Assembly: GCF_963259705.1 (NCBI RefSeq)
Contig: NC_081840.1
Span: 62,001-126,000 of the forward strand
Source: Myotis daubentonii
Taxonomy: Eukaryota > Chordata > Mammalia > Chiroptera > Vespertilionidae
Length of the DNA: 64,000 nt
Direction of reading: 5' to 3'
In this document: one piece after another, positions 1 through 12,940 of the stretch
Position numbering within the stretch: position 1 is the stretch's first letter
How the letters are laid out: every line of letters begins with the position of its first letter
The notes under the pieces: model-generated
Seen by the model: only the letters and a program-made list of their open reading frames with translations
Database searches by the model: none
What the model was told of the DNA's origin: nothing
Made by a program: the position numbers and the translations under genes

Positions 1-943
1 ACGCAGGGTCACTCGCCGGGCCTCCCACACCCCTGTGCCCACCCAGGGACTCATGGGGAACCCTCCCCGACAGAAGAAAGGAGAGAGCCCTGGGGGGCTC
101 AGGAGTGAGGGGGGCAGTGATGAGGGTGGGGATGGGCTGGCCAGGCCTGGGCCGGGGGGGGGGGGGTCACACCAGCATGGGGAGCCCTGGTGGGCGATGG
201 ACCTAATTCTCACTGCCACACCCCGCCCCCAGCTGGTGCAATGACTCCAGGGAGAGAGCGCCCAGGCAGGGCAGATGCTACAGCCATGGGGTTGGGGGCA
301 GAGAGCTGTCATGTCACTGGTGGGAGGGTGTGTGTGTGTGAGTCTATGTGAGAGTGTGTATGTGTGAGTGTCTCTGTGTGAGCGTGCATGTGTCTGTGTA
401 TGTGTGAGCATAAGTGTGTTTGTGTATGTGTGTGTGTTTGTGCATGTGTGAGTGTATGAGTGTGCATGTGTCTGTCTTTGTGTGTGTGTGTGTGTGAATG
501 TCTCTGTGTGCGTGTGTGTGTGTGATTGTGTGTGCATGTGTGCATCTGTATGAGTGTGCATGTGTGTGTCTATGGGTATGTCTCTGTGTCTGTGTGTGCA
601 TGTGCGTGTCAATGTCTCTGTCTCTGTATGTGTGTTTGTGTGTGCGCGCGCAAGTATGTCTGTGTATGTATGTGCGAGTGTGTGCAAATATGCATGTGTC
701 TGTGTGAGTGAATGTCTGTGTGTCTGTGTGCGCAAGTGTGCGCGCGCGAATGTGTATGTGTGAGTGTGTGTGTGTGTGAATGTATGTGTCTGTGTGTGAA
801 TGTGTGTACATGTGGATGTGAGTGAGGGACCAGGTGTGAGGACGTGTGGGCCCCGGGCAGGGGCCCCTCCCACGGCGGGTGCTGGCCCTGCAGGTGCCCT
901 GGGTGGTGGTGCCTGGCCTCAGCTGCCCGCGGAGAGCACTCAC
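1..943 (-). other. MTA1: MTA1 intron 9 (partial)
   Basis: No exon is seen in any frame. Positions about 320-830 are a TG-rich imperfect repeat. The rest is unremarkable GC-rich intron. Confidence 0.8.
320..830. repeat. TG-rich compound microsatellite
   Basis: About 500 bp of alternating TG broken by short variants such as TGTGAG, TGTCTG and TGCATG. It lies in MTA1 intron 9. Long Cys/Val/Met- or His/Thr-rich reading frames over it come from the repeat. Confidence 0.9.
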
Positions 944-1043
944 CAGGGTGATGTCCCGCGAGGCGGCCGCGGCGCTCATGTGCAGGCTGGGCTGCCGGAC
1001 GGAGCTGCTGCAGTCGAGGGCCCGGGCAAAGGTGCCCACGGAG
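944..1043 (-). CDS. MTA1: MTA1 coding exon 9 (last in window)
   Basis: Encodes [20 protein letters not shown] to ASRDITL of ELM2. The acceptor is CCCCAG and the donor GTGAGTG at 943. The next exon, starting FHAMDTL in human, was not found in positions 1-943 and must lie beyond the edge. Confidence 0.95.
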
Positions 1044-4000
1044 CTGGGGGAGGAGAGAGCTGACCCCGGGCCGGCTGGCGGGCCGGCTGGCAGACGGCGC
1101 CAGGACAACCTGGGCACAACGGCTGGCACAGGAGCGGCCCAGGGACAGGAAGGAGTGGCACCCACTGGAGACGCCCTCGCGCGGGGGCCCCGGCGGGACA
1201 GACCCCCGCCCACCCGCCCGGGGCCGGGCAGCGCGCTCACCGGGCCACCACCAGGAACTGGTCGATCTGCTTGTCCACGAGCGGGTTGTGGGCCTCCCAC
1301 ACCTTGGTCTCCAGCTTGGACTGGTCGCGGCCGTCCTCCTCGCCTGCGGGAAGAGGCGCCTGAGACCACGGCTGCGAGGAGACCGGGGCTGCCCGATGCC
1401 TTCTGGGGCCGAGGCCTGCCTGCCCCGTGGGGACCACGTGACGGGAGGTGGCACAGCCTGACCACACGGGACACAGACCCGTGTGTGTGAGGCAGAAGGG
1501 ACGGCGCTGCCACCACACCGCCTGCCGTCAGCCTGGCTGAGCGACTCCTACACCCGACCACATGGCAGACAGACGACACACCAACCACCAGGAAGGGCAT
1601 GTGTGTGCACGCGTGAACGTCTATGCAATCATGTGTGCGTAGTGTAGAGCATGTGTGTGTATGAGCGTGACCATGTGCGTGTGTGAACATGTGTGCAGGG
1701 TGTGCACGTGTATGCCTGTCTGTGTAGGTGGGTGGCATATGTGCACATGTAAGTGTGTCGGTGTGCGTGTGTGAGGCACATGCAAAAGTGTGCGGGAGGC
1801 AAGACCTCAGAAATGAGACATCACGGCCATGGGAGGAGGCGAGAGGCCGCGGCCTCACAAAGGTCACTCAGGAAGGGCTGGGCAGCTACCCCTGGACGCC
1901 AAGGGCACCCTCGCTGGGATGTCCATCGGGAGGAGCCGGCCGAGGGCAGGCAGAGACCCCGGGGTCACACAGTGCAAGCCCGTCCTGAGAGCCCCGGGCA
2001 GGGGACAGGCAGGCAGGTCCTGGCCGGCAGCGTGTGCACCCGGCCCCAGGGCGCCAGGCTCAGCGTGGGAGACGCTCTGATACAAGCAGGTGTCCCTGCT
2101 GTGCCGCCCGGGGCTCAGCCAACAATCTTATGTCACTGCCAACACAGAAACGTCCCTCTGGCAGAAACGGCAGCGGGGGGGGGGGGGGGGGAGGGAGTGA
2201 CAGCCAGGTGGGGATGACAGCCGGGTGGGGGGTGACAGCCAGGTGGGGGTGACAGCCGGGGAGGGGTGACAGCCAGGTGGGGGTGACAGCTGGGGGGGGT
2301 GACAGCCAGGTGGGGGTGACAGCCGGGGGGGGGTGACAGCCAGGTGGGGGTGACAGCCGGGTGGGGTGACAGCCAGGTGGGGGTGACAGCCGGGGGGGGG
2401 GATGACAGCCAGGTGGGGGTGACAGCCGGGGAGGGGTGACAGCCAGGTGGGGGTGACAGCCAGGTGGGGGTGACAGCCGGGGGGGTGACAGCCAGGTGGG
2501 GGTGACAGCCGGGGGGGGTGACAGCCAGGTAGGGGTGACAGCCGGGGAGGGGTGACAGCCAGGTGGGGGTGACAGCCGGGGGGGCGGGTGACAGCCAGGT
2601 GGGTGTGACAGGAGAGGAGGTGACGGTGGCCACGGCAGCAGCCATTTTCAGAGACGGGGAAACAGAGGGGCCAGGCCCCCGGCCGCAGGCGGCTGCAGGA
2701 GGCGGCTTTCACCGAGCTCGGCCTGTCCCGGCTCAAAGGGGCCCCGGCCTGGTGCCTGCAGGAGGGACGCAGGCTGCCCGTGTGCGGCCACCACTTTCCT
2801 TTCCGTGTTTTTATTGGTGTTTTCAGAGAGAGGAAGGGAGAGGGAGAGAACATCAGCACGGTCAGCTGCCTCCTGCACGCTCTCTACTGGGGATGAGCCC
2901 GCAATCCCGGCACCTGCCCTGACCAGGAACCGACCCAGCCGCCTCCTGGTTCCTAGGTCGCCGCTCCCGAGCCCGCTGGCGCCCACCTTCCCTCAGCAGG
3001 TCCGTGATGTCTGCCTGGTACCGGTTGCCCACACGAATCTCCCCCTTGTCGGCCAGCAGCGTCTTCTGCTGCGGGTCGTAGACGAGGGAGTAGAAGAAGA
3101 AGTCCTGGAAGACAGCGCCGCCGTGAGCACCGGCCGGGCCTGCCCAGCCCCGAGGAGCGGCCACGGCCGACGCCAGCCGCTGAGTGGCCGCTGGCTGGCG
3201 GGCACCGAGCGCGCCCTCCCCCTGCAGCAGGTGGGGAGGGCTCCTGGGAGCGTGAACAGCGGCCCAAACCCCAGGCCGCGGGGGGAGGGGGGGGGGTCTG
3301 ACAGGTTCTGGGCATGGCACTCGAAGACGCTGTTTTTCCTGCGATCGTCACAGGAGACGCACACGCCAAGTCACAGAGCGCCCTGGACGCGGCCGAGCTG
3401 TGGGTGCAGCCGCCGCCCGCCTCTGGCTGCCCGGCCCGCACGCAGCCGCCTGCCGTCCACACCGCTGCGCCCACCCCCGTGCTCCCTGGAAGTGCCTGTG
3501 GCTGAGCCACAAGCGGGCGGCCAGGCCCGGCTCCTTGCCCACTGCCCACCCTGCAGCCTCCCCTCCCTGAGGGCTTTCCCAGTCCCTGCTGTCCCCCGAA
3601 ATTAACCAGCCCCTCGGCGTCACGGCGTCACGCCTCCCAGAGGCCCTAGCGCCCTTCTGGGCAGAGTCCTGTTCACTGCAGGCCTCGCCCACCAAGACTC
3701 CCGCCCCCCAGGACCCCACCCTTCAGGACCCCGCCTTCAGGACCCCGCCCCCAGGACCCCGCCCACCAAGACCCCTGTTCCCCAGGACCCCGCCCCCCGG
3801 ACCCCGCCCCCGGACCCCGCCCCCCGGACCGCCAGCCCAGGCTGAGAGGGGACATGTGAGTGGGCCTGGCCTGGGGGCCCGGCTGTGAGCAGGGAAGGCT
3901 GCCAGTCACAGGGCCCGGGGCACCCCTCTCCGCTGCGTGGAAGACGAGCGCTTCCTGAGCCCAGCTGCCTCCGCGTCCAGGCCCCGCACACGCGCTGCGC

Positions 4001-7000
4001 CTCTTGCTCCCGACGGCCTCCCCGCCCTCGGCCTGTGGCTGCACGAGGGGGCGCCCCACACCCACGGCCGCGCCCCGGCTCCGCGGGCGAGAGGTCACCC
4101 AGAGCTGCCGCGCGCGCGGGCCCCTGTGGCCGGCTCCAGGCCGCCTGCCGGCGGCTCCTCAGGCTCCCGACTGCGACCCGTCAGGCCCCGGCACGGCCCC
4201 TGGCTGCCCCCCAGGACCCTGTCTCCGCCATCCGCCGTCACCCCCCCCACCCCCCGCCCAGGGAGCCCGCGAGGCCGGCTCTGTGGGGGGTGGACGTGCC
4301 CAGCGCTGCCCTGCACGTGACCTGCCCTCTGGGCCGCCACTGACCCATGGGCCTCGGCACCCGCCCTGCCAGGGGCAGCTCTCACGGGACGGCTGTGCGC
4401 CGCCGGGGGGAGGGGGGCAGCCTCCAACACAAGCGCCCCGCTCCTGCCCGAGGGACGAGGGACGAGGCTGGGCCCCGAGCCCACAGCTGCGCTGACCTGT
4501 TTGATTTTATAAACTCAGAGGCCCTCTCACCACCGGGCGACCACAGGCCCAGCCCTGCCCACCCCAGGCCCTCAGGGTGGAGGTGCAGCGGGGGTGGGCG
4601 TGGGGGCGCCCGAGCCAGGGGAGCTGCAGGGCCAGGGAGGGAGGGCTGGGCGCCAAGCCTGGGCGAAGCAGCCCTCCCCCGCAGTGGCCCTCACCTCCCG
4701 CTCCAGGTAGGACTTGAGCGACTCGGTCTCGTTGAGCAGAGTGACGCTGCACTTCCCCCTGCGGAGACAGGGGTGTCGGGAGGGCTGCCCGCCGTGGATG
4801 CCCCCCCCCGTGCCCCCCGTGCCCCCTCCCCGCACCTCCCCGCACGGCTACCTGATGTGGGTGGCGGGCAGCGACTCCAGCTGCCGCGAGAGGAACAGCT
4901 CCCGGTGCCGCAGCTGGTGCCTGAGCTTCTCGGGCAGGTCCACCATCTCGGGGTTCTCCATCTCCTCCTCCATCTCCCCTGCAGCCGGGCGTCAGCGGGT
5001 CCCACACCTGGTCCCGCACCAGCGGGGCCGCAGCCCCCAGCCCAGCCCAGCCCAGCCCTGCCCAGCCCAGCCCTGCCCAGCCGAGGGCCCTACCTTCCTC
5101 GCCGTCAGCCCCGGACCCGGTTTTGTAGCAGACAGACAGGGCTGGAGGACAGAAGGGGGGCAGGGTTAGCGCTGCCCACGGGCTGCGGGCACAGGGAGGC
5201 CTCCGCGTGGGCACCCAGCAGACACGGCCGGGGTGGGGTGCCCCTGAGGGCACGATGCGGGGCTGTGGGACGCCAAGGCAGGGCTGCCTGCCGGCCCCTC
5301 CCCACCCTGCGGGCCCAGGCCCCCGAGGAGGGGTGTGGGGGTGTGGGGGGAGGGGTGTGGGAGGGGGGGTGTGGGAGGGGGGGTGTGGGAGGGGGGGTGT
5401 GGAGCGGCGTTTCCAGCTGTGGCCCCTCCCCCAGGGCTGGCGGTGACTGGCTTTGACCTGGGTCCCTGCCCTTGGGCCGAGAGTCACCACCAGCCCCGGC
5501 CTCTGCTGCCCCCCAGTGGTGGCCGCAGGGAATCCCAGAGCCGCCCAGTCGGTAGTGGGCGGGGGTAGCGGGCGGGGACTGGGGAGGCGGCTGCTCCAGG
5601 CAGTGCCCACACTCGGGCCTCCGCACCGCCCTGCCCATCCCTGGGCCCCACAAGCACCCACTGGGTGCGGCACCTGCGGCACGGGGATGCTGCCAGGGCA
5701 CTCGGTGGCCAGAGACCACGGAAGGTGGTACCAAACCGCACCGAGGCCCAGGCCACAACCCCACTTCCACCCAAGGCCCCCCTGTACCCCCCTGCACCCA
5801 AGGCCCCACCCCCCTGCACCCAGGGCCCCCCCCCTGCACCCAGGGCCCCCCCTGCACCCAGGGCCCCCCCTGCACCCAGGGCCCCACCCCTGCACCCACG
5901 GCCTCCCCTGCACCCAGGGCCCCACCCCTGCACCCAGGGCCCCCCCTGCACCCAGGGCCCCCCCCTGCACCAGGGCACCCCCCTGCAGGCAGTGACACTC
6001 CCCTCCCGGGGACCTGCTCTCTGGAGCGGGCGGGGGAAGGGCACGCACCACCGCCTGGGCCACACACTGCGGGGACGCGGGGTGAGCCGCACAGCACCCC
6101 AGGCCACAGCTGCCGAAGGAGGGGGCCGTGGGGGGGGGGGGCAGGGGCACTCACTGGCGTGCTTGTCGGCCAGCGCGATGAGCGTGCTGGAGATGTCCCG
6201 CCTCCGGTAGAAGCACACCACCTTGGCCTCCACGTTCCCGTTGGCCGTCTGCAGCAGCAAGGGGGCGGGGTCACCCGGCAGCTCTGCCCCTCCCCCCCCA
6301 CGGACCCCCGCCTCCTCCCCCCCAGCCCCCCGACTCCCCCTTCCCCAGCCCCCTGCGTCCCCTCCCCCCACCCCTTCTCCCCCCTGCGTCCCCTCCCCCC
6401 TCCCCCTTCTCCTCCCCCCCCTTCTCTTCCCCCTCCAGGGGACCTGGCTTCTGAGTTCCTCCCGCAGGCAGGCCTTGCTCGGGGCCAGAGCCTGATTGAC
6501 CCCCAGCCGCCAGAAAGGTCAGCCATGACCAGGGATCAGCCAAAGCTGCTCTGCCTTCTGGCTGAGCATCCACCGCCCTGGCAGCTCCGAGGCGCCGGTG
6601 AGGGACGGGGGGCCAAGGGGCAGGGGGCCACTGACCGGTGAGGGACGGGGGGCCAAGGGACGGGGGGCCACTGACCGGTGAGGAACGGGGGGCCACTGAC
6701 CGGTGAGGAACAGGGGCCAAGGGACAGGGGACCACTGACCAGTGAGGGACGGGGGGCCAAGGGTCGGGGGGGCCACTGACAGGTGAGGGACGGGGGGCCA
6801 AGGGACGGGGGGGGGGCCGCCGCCGGTGAGGGACAGGTGGCCGCTGGCAGCTGTCCACCCAGCACCACCCCAGGCGCCGGGCAGGGATGCGGGGGATCCG
6901 AGAGGCAGCCCGGGGCCGTGGCGCCCGCCCAGCGCCGGGCAGAGCCGCTGTGGACACTCAGCACAGGGAACACGGAGGGCGAGGCAGGTCGCCGGGCAGG

Positions 7001-10000
7001 TGACCTCACAGGAGGACAGAGCTTTTCCGACCGACAGGAACGGAGGACGTTTTTCATGACAACACAGGCTCCCTCCACAGCCCCACCCCGCAGGGTCCCC
7101 GCGACAGTGCTCCCCGCGCTGAGCACACCATGGCGAGGGGCGGAGCACACCATGGCCAGGGGCGGAGCACACCATGGCCAGGGGCGGAGCACACCATGGC
7201 GAGGGGGCGTGTGCCTGGGTCTCCTCCACAGACCGGCCTCAGCAGGGCGCCCCGAGCCCGGGAGCCCGGGGAGTGCGAACCGGCTGCTTTGCCAGCACCT
7301 GCCGCCGCCAGCGTCTGGGACACGCAGACCCGGGGTGGGGGTGGGAGGGGGGTGGGGAGTGGGGGTAGGGGGGGTGGGAGGGCGACGGCGGCTGAGGGCA
7401 CCCCCCTCCCCCCGACGCTCCCTCCATGTGACGCACTCGGCCCCATGTGCCCCGTGTCCCCCGTCCCCAGCTGCGCCCGGGCACCTGCAGGGCCTGCCTG
7501 TCCCACTCGGGCGAGGAGGCCAGACATGGCAGCTGCCCTCCGGCTCCTTCCCGTGCGCGGCCCGTCCTCGCACCTCGGCCCTGACGGCTCCAACCTGACC
7601 CCATCTGCTCGGCCCTCCCGCAGCTGGGCTCCCACGGGCGCGGGGGGACACGGGACGGCGGGGGCCCCTCGCCTGCGTCCTGAGCCCCGGGAGCCAGCGC
7701 GGGCGGCAGCGCTCCACGGTTCGGTCCTGAGGCCGCCCCACGCTGCCCAGTGAGACCGGGGAGCAGGCTGAGTGGGGTCCCCGGCCCATGGGGTCGGCTG
7801 CCTCTGCTTTCGTCCTTCGCTGAGACCCGCACAGCCCGTCTTCTAGGCCTAAGGTTCCTGCAATCTGGCTTCTGCTTCCAGGACGTCTCCTGCGACTGCT
7901 GCCGGGCAGGGCCGCCACCCAGGCCTCTGGGGAGCTCGCCCGCTCGCTCGCCCGCCCGCCCGCGGCCCCCCTCCTCCCCTCTCCTCCCGGGGCCTCCTCC
8001 CCGGCCCTCTCAGGGCCTCTCCTGGCGTCCGGAGGGGTCTGGGAGCTGCCCGGCGCCAGCCTGGCCGGGCTCTGCCCGGGCGGCGGCCCCTCCCCGTCCC
8101 CAGGGCCTGGCCGTGCCCCAACCTGATGTCCCCGCGCTCATGCCTCAGCCCCGCCTTCCCTTTTCTTCCCAAACAGCCGTTTCTCTAGTTTGTAAAGATC
8201 TGATTCTCTCAGGACCACAGTGTAAATGCAACCGGTGTCCAACCCAAGTTCGGAGGAGAAAACAAGAGCCCAGCATCCTGGGGGGCCCTGCCGTCCCCCG
8301 CCCGTCAGCCCCGCCGGCGCCCCGGTTTCCTCCAGGACCCTCCCTGGGGGGCTTCCGTGCTGTTCCAGGCCCACGCTGACACCCCCCACACCCCGTGCCC
8401 CCCCGCGGGACCCCCGCCCGTGCGCAGCGCCCCGGGTGTCCCTGCCTGTCCCTGACCGGGCGCCTGTGCCCCTCGGGACGTGGTTTGGGGGGACGGGCAG
8501 GCAGACAGGGGCCAGGCCCCCACCCGACAGGGCTCAGAGGCCGGGCGGCTTCTGTCTTGTCGGTGAGAGTCAAACCAGGGGGGGGCCCAGGAAGGGCGCA
8601 CCTCCTCCCCACACACACTCATTCCCACACACGCATATGTGCACACGTGCACACACAGCACACACAACATACACATGTGCACACACAGCACACACACGTG
8701 CACACACAGCACACACAACATGCACGTGTGCGCACACTACCTTGTTGAGCTCCTCGATCCTCCGGATCAGGTAGGGGTTGCTGGAGGAGTTCTCGAAGTA
8801 GACGTAGTCTGCAAACAGCACAGAGAGTGTCACCTGCCGCACGGCCCCAGTCACGGCCCCCACCCCCCCAGGTCACAGCCCCCCCAGGTCACGGCCCCCA
8901 CCCCCCCAGGTCACGGCCCCCACCCCCCATGTCACAGCCCCCACCCCCCATGTCACAGCCCCCACCCCCCCAGATCACAGCCCCCACCCCCCAGGTCACA
9001 GCCCCCCCAGGTCACGACCCACCCCCCCAGGTCACAGCCCCCACCCCCCAGGTCACGGCCCCCACCCCCCCAGGTCACAGCCCCCACCTCCCCAAGTCAC
9101 GGCCCCCACCCCCCCAGGTCACAGCCCCCCCAGGTCACGACCCACACCCCCCAGGTCACGGCCCCCACCCCCCCAGGTCACAGCCCCCACCTCCCCAGGT
9201 CACAGCCCCCCCAGGTCACGACCCACCCCCCCAGGTCACAGCCCCCACCTCCCCAGGTCACGGCCCCCACCCCCCCCAGGTCACGGCCCCCACCCCCCCA
9301 GGTCACAGCCCCCACCTCCCCAGGTCACAGCCCCCCCAGGTCACGACCCACCCCCCCAGGTCACGGCCCCCACCCCCCCAGGTCACGGCCCCCATTCCCC
9401 CATGTCACGGCCCCCACCCCCCATGTCACGACCCCCACCTCCCCAGGTCACAGCCCCCACCCCCCCAGATCACAGCCTCCACCCCCCAGGTCACAGCCCC
9501 CACCCCCCAGGTCACAACCCCATGTCACAGCCCCCCACCCCCCAGGTCACGCCCCCCCAGGTCACAGCCCCCACCCCCCAGGTCACGCCCCCCCAGGTCA
9601 CAGCCCCCACCCCCCAGGTCACAGCCCCCACCCCCCAGGTCACAGCCCCCCCAGGTCACAGCCCCCACCCCCCCAGGTCACAGCCCCCACCTCCCCAGGT
9701 CACGCCCCCCCCATGTCACAGCCCCCACCCCCCAGGTCACACACCCCCAGGTCACAGCCCCCACCCCCCAGGTCACACACCCCCAGGTCACAGCCCCCAC
9801 CCCCCAGGTCACGCTCCCCCATGTCACAGCCCCCACCCCCCAGGTCACACACCCCCAGGTCACAGCCCCCACCCCCCAGGTCACGCCCCCCCCATGTCAC
9901 AGCCCCCACCCCCCAGGTCACGCCCCCCCATGTCACAGCCCCCACCCCCCAGGTCACACACCCCCAGGTCACAGCCCCCACCCCCCAGGTCACGCCCCGC

Positions 10001-12900
10001 CCATGTCACAGCCCCCACCCCCCAGGTCACACACCCCCAGGTCACAGCCCCCACCCCCCAGGTCACGCCCCCCCCATGTCACAGCCCCCACCCCCCAGGT
10101 CACACACCCCCAGGTCACAGCCCCCACCCCCCAGGTCACGCCCCGCCCATGTCACAGCCCCCACCCCCCAGGTCACACACCCCCAGGTCACAGCCCCCAC
10201 CCCCCAGGTCACGCCCCCCCCATGTCACAGCCCCCACCCCCCAGGTCACACACCCCCAGGTCACAGCCCCCACCCCCCAGGTCACGCCCCGCCCATGTCA
10301 CAGCCCCCACCCCCCAGGTCACACACCCCCAGGTCACAGCCCCCACCCCCCAGGCCAGAGCCCCCCCAGGTCACAGCCCCCTACTCCAGAGCCCTATCCC
10401 CCACACGGCTCACACCCTCAGATCTGGAACAGGAGGGAAGGGAGGAGGTGAAGGCCCCTCGCCATCCTGAAGGCCCGGGTCCCGCCCGCACAGCTCACAG
10501 CCAACGGCCGGCCGAGTGAGAGGCTCACCTTCGCTGGAACAGGGGTGACGCCTCGATCCGCCCAAGTGCCAACACCGGGCCCCACTCGGCAAACTAACGA
10601 CGAAGGCCCAGCCCAGCCCTGAGCACACGATGTCCCCGCGGGCTGCCTGGACCCCGTGGAGGGGCCCCAGCCGTGACCACGGACCTGCAGACGTGCACCT
10701 GGAGGACACACCTTCGGGCCCACCTGCCGGGCCACTGAGATCGGCTCCTGGGCAGACGGGCTCCCCGCCCAGGTCTGCGGGCGGCTGTCTAGGTGCCAGC
10801 GACTTTCCGACCTCGGGCCCCAGGGCAGCTGGAGCTGGTGAGGGCCCCAGGGCTCACCCGTGGGCTTTCATGTCGTGCAGCTCAGGTCTCAGTAAAGTGG
10901 TTTTATAAAGTCTCAGCCCGACCGAGCACCAAAGCTTTCACTCTAAGGAGCTAGAGAGCCAGGTAACCCCGAAATAACGATCCACACTGCCCCGAACGGA
11001 ACACGCCACAGCGGGGACCCAGGCCAGCCGCCAGACCTGCGGCCCTGGCTCCGGACGGGCTGGCAGACCCCGCGGCCTCCGCAGGTGGCGAGGGCGCGAG
11101 AAAGGGCTTCGTGCCCACAAACCCGGCAGCAAGGACGAAACGGGCCATCGCTTCAAAGACACACGGCCAGGCTCCCGCGGGAAGACCAGGGGACCCGCCC
11201 GGGCCGCCCGGAGAGCGCACCCTCGGCCCGGAGGGCGGATCCCAGCAACTCCAGCTCAACATTCCGGAAAGCAGAGGGGACCGTCCCCAGCAGGCCGCCC
11301 GCCAAAGCCGCTGCCGGTGGGCGGCTCACAGGCCCCCACCCTCTCACCAGCTGCAGAGCCACTGGGTCAGTGGGACCCAGGCTGCTCCAACACGGAGAGC
11401 CATGTCCACAGAGCACAGCAACCAGCCTCGCAGGGCAGGAGGTACGACAGCGCCACCCACATCCTCTACAACAATCCCATAGAGTAAGTCTGATATGCTG
11501 AGTGCCCCAGCTTTCAACCAGTCGCTATGACACGCACTGACCACCAGGGGGCAGACACTCCGACTAGTGGTTCTCAACCTTCCTAACGCCACGACCCTTT
11601 AACACAGCTCCTCATGTTGTGGTGACCCCCAACCGTAAAATGATTTGCGTGGCTACTTCATAACTGTCATGTTGCTACTGTTATGAATCGTCATGTAAAT
11701 ATCTGATATGCGGGATGTATTTTCATTGTTACAAATTGGACATAATTAAAGCATCGTGATGAATCACAAAGACAATATGTAATTATATATGTGTTCTCCG
11801 ACAGTCTTAGGCGACCCCTGTGAAAGGGTCGTTCAGCCCCCAAAGGGGTCGCGACCCACAGGTTGAGAACCGCTGGACTAGTAGGTTAGCCTGCTGCTGG
11901 GCCAATTGGGGCTGAGACGGGCCGGACACGCCCTGGAGCCCTCCGGCGGTCCCGCCCTCTCGCAATCCGGGACCCCTCGGGGGATGTCGGAGAGCCGGTT
12001 CCAGCCCGATCCCTGCAGGCCAGGCCGAGGGACCCACCGGTGCACAAATCTGTGCACCAGGCCTCTAGCTCCTGATAAAAACTTTCTTTTTCTTGCCCCG
12101 GCTGGTTTGGTTATAGTTAGAGCGTCGGCCGGTGGACTGAAGGGAGGGCCCTGGGTTCAATTCTGGGCATGTGCCTCGCTGGCAGCTCTCACATCCCTGT
12201 CTCTGCCCACACCTTCTACTCTCTCCAAAAATCAACAGGACCATCCTCAGGGGGATTGACAGCAAAAATACATGTTGTGTTGGTTTTTTGGTTAACCCTT
12301 GCCCAAGGATATTCTGTCCATGGGTTTTTAGAGATGGAAGGGACGGAAGAGGAGGAGGAGGAGGAGGGGGAGGAGGAGGGGGAGGAGGAGGAGGGACACA
12401 TCGACTGGTTGCCTCTGTTCCCACCCCAACCAGGGCCTGGGGTCGACCTGCACCCCAGGTGCGTCCCCTTGATCGGGAATCAAACCCGTGACCTTCAGCA
12501 TGCAGGCCAGGGCTCCCGATAAAAACTCCTAAGCAAACGGGGTCACAGGAAACTGGAACTCGGTGAGGGGCCTCGGGGAACACCCACAGCCTCACTCAGC
12601 GGGAACACACGCTCCGGGTCCGCAGGCCGCCCCCGCCGCCCAGGCCCCACGCGGGAGCTGCCATCTACCCCACAGGCGCCTCCCACGCGCGCACTCAGCC
12701 CGTGTCTGCAGTGCCGTCCACAGCTGCTCCAGGAACACGGAACACCCACATCAACTTCACGAAGGTCCACAGGTCACTCAAGACCCAGCGTCCGCCCTGG
12801 CGCTGGGGCTCAGCCGGCCGGTGCGACTCGCGGCGAGAGGGGCAGCAGGAGGCAGCGCCACATCCATGTTTCTCTCCCTTCCTCCTGGTGACAGTCGAGC

Positions 12901-12940
<40 letters not shown>

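Noticed and set aside
344..1867. 507-residue His/Thr-rich frame on minus
   Set aside because: Translation of the TG-rich repeat running through MTA1 introns and exons 8-9 without splicing.
6595..6840. Repeated GGTGAG donors on plus as a splicing array
   Set aside because: They are part of a minisatellite unit on the strand opposite to MTA1, with no matching acceptors or exons.
8850..10375. CRISPR-like regular direct repeats
   Set aside because: Units are contiguous with no unique spacers, and the genome is mammalian. This is a minisatellite; the same applies to 31425-32450 and 2187-2615.
8639..10519. Long proline/histidine/threonine-rich reading frames (up to 626 residues) on plus
   Set aside because: They only translate the intron 1 minisatellite. 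All frames stay open because the unit lacks stops, and they lie antisense to MTA1.
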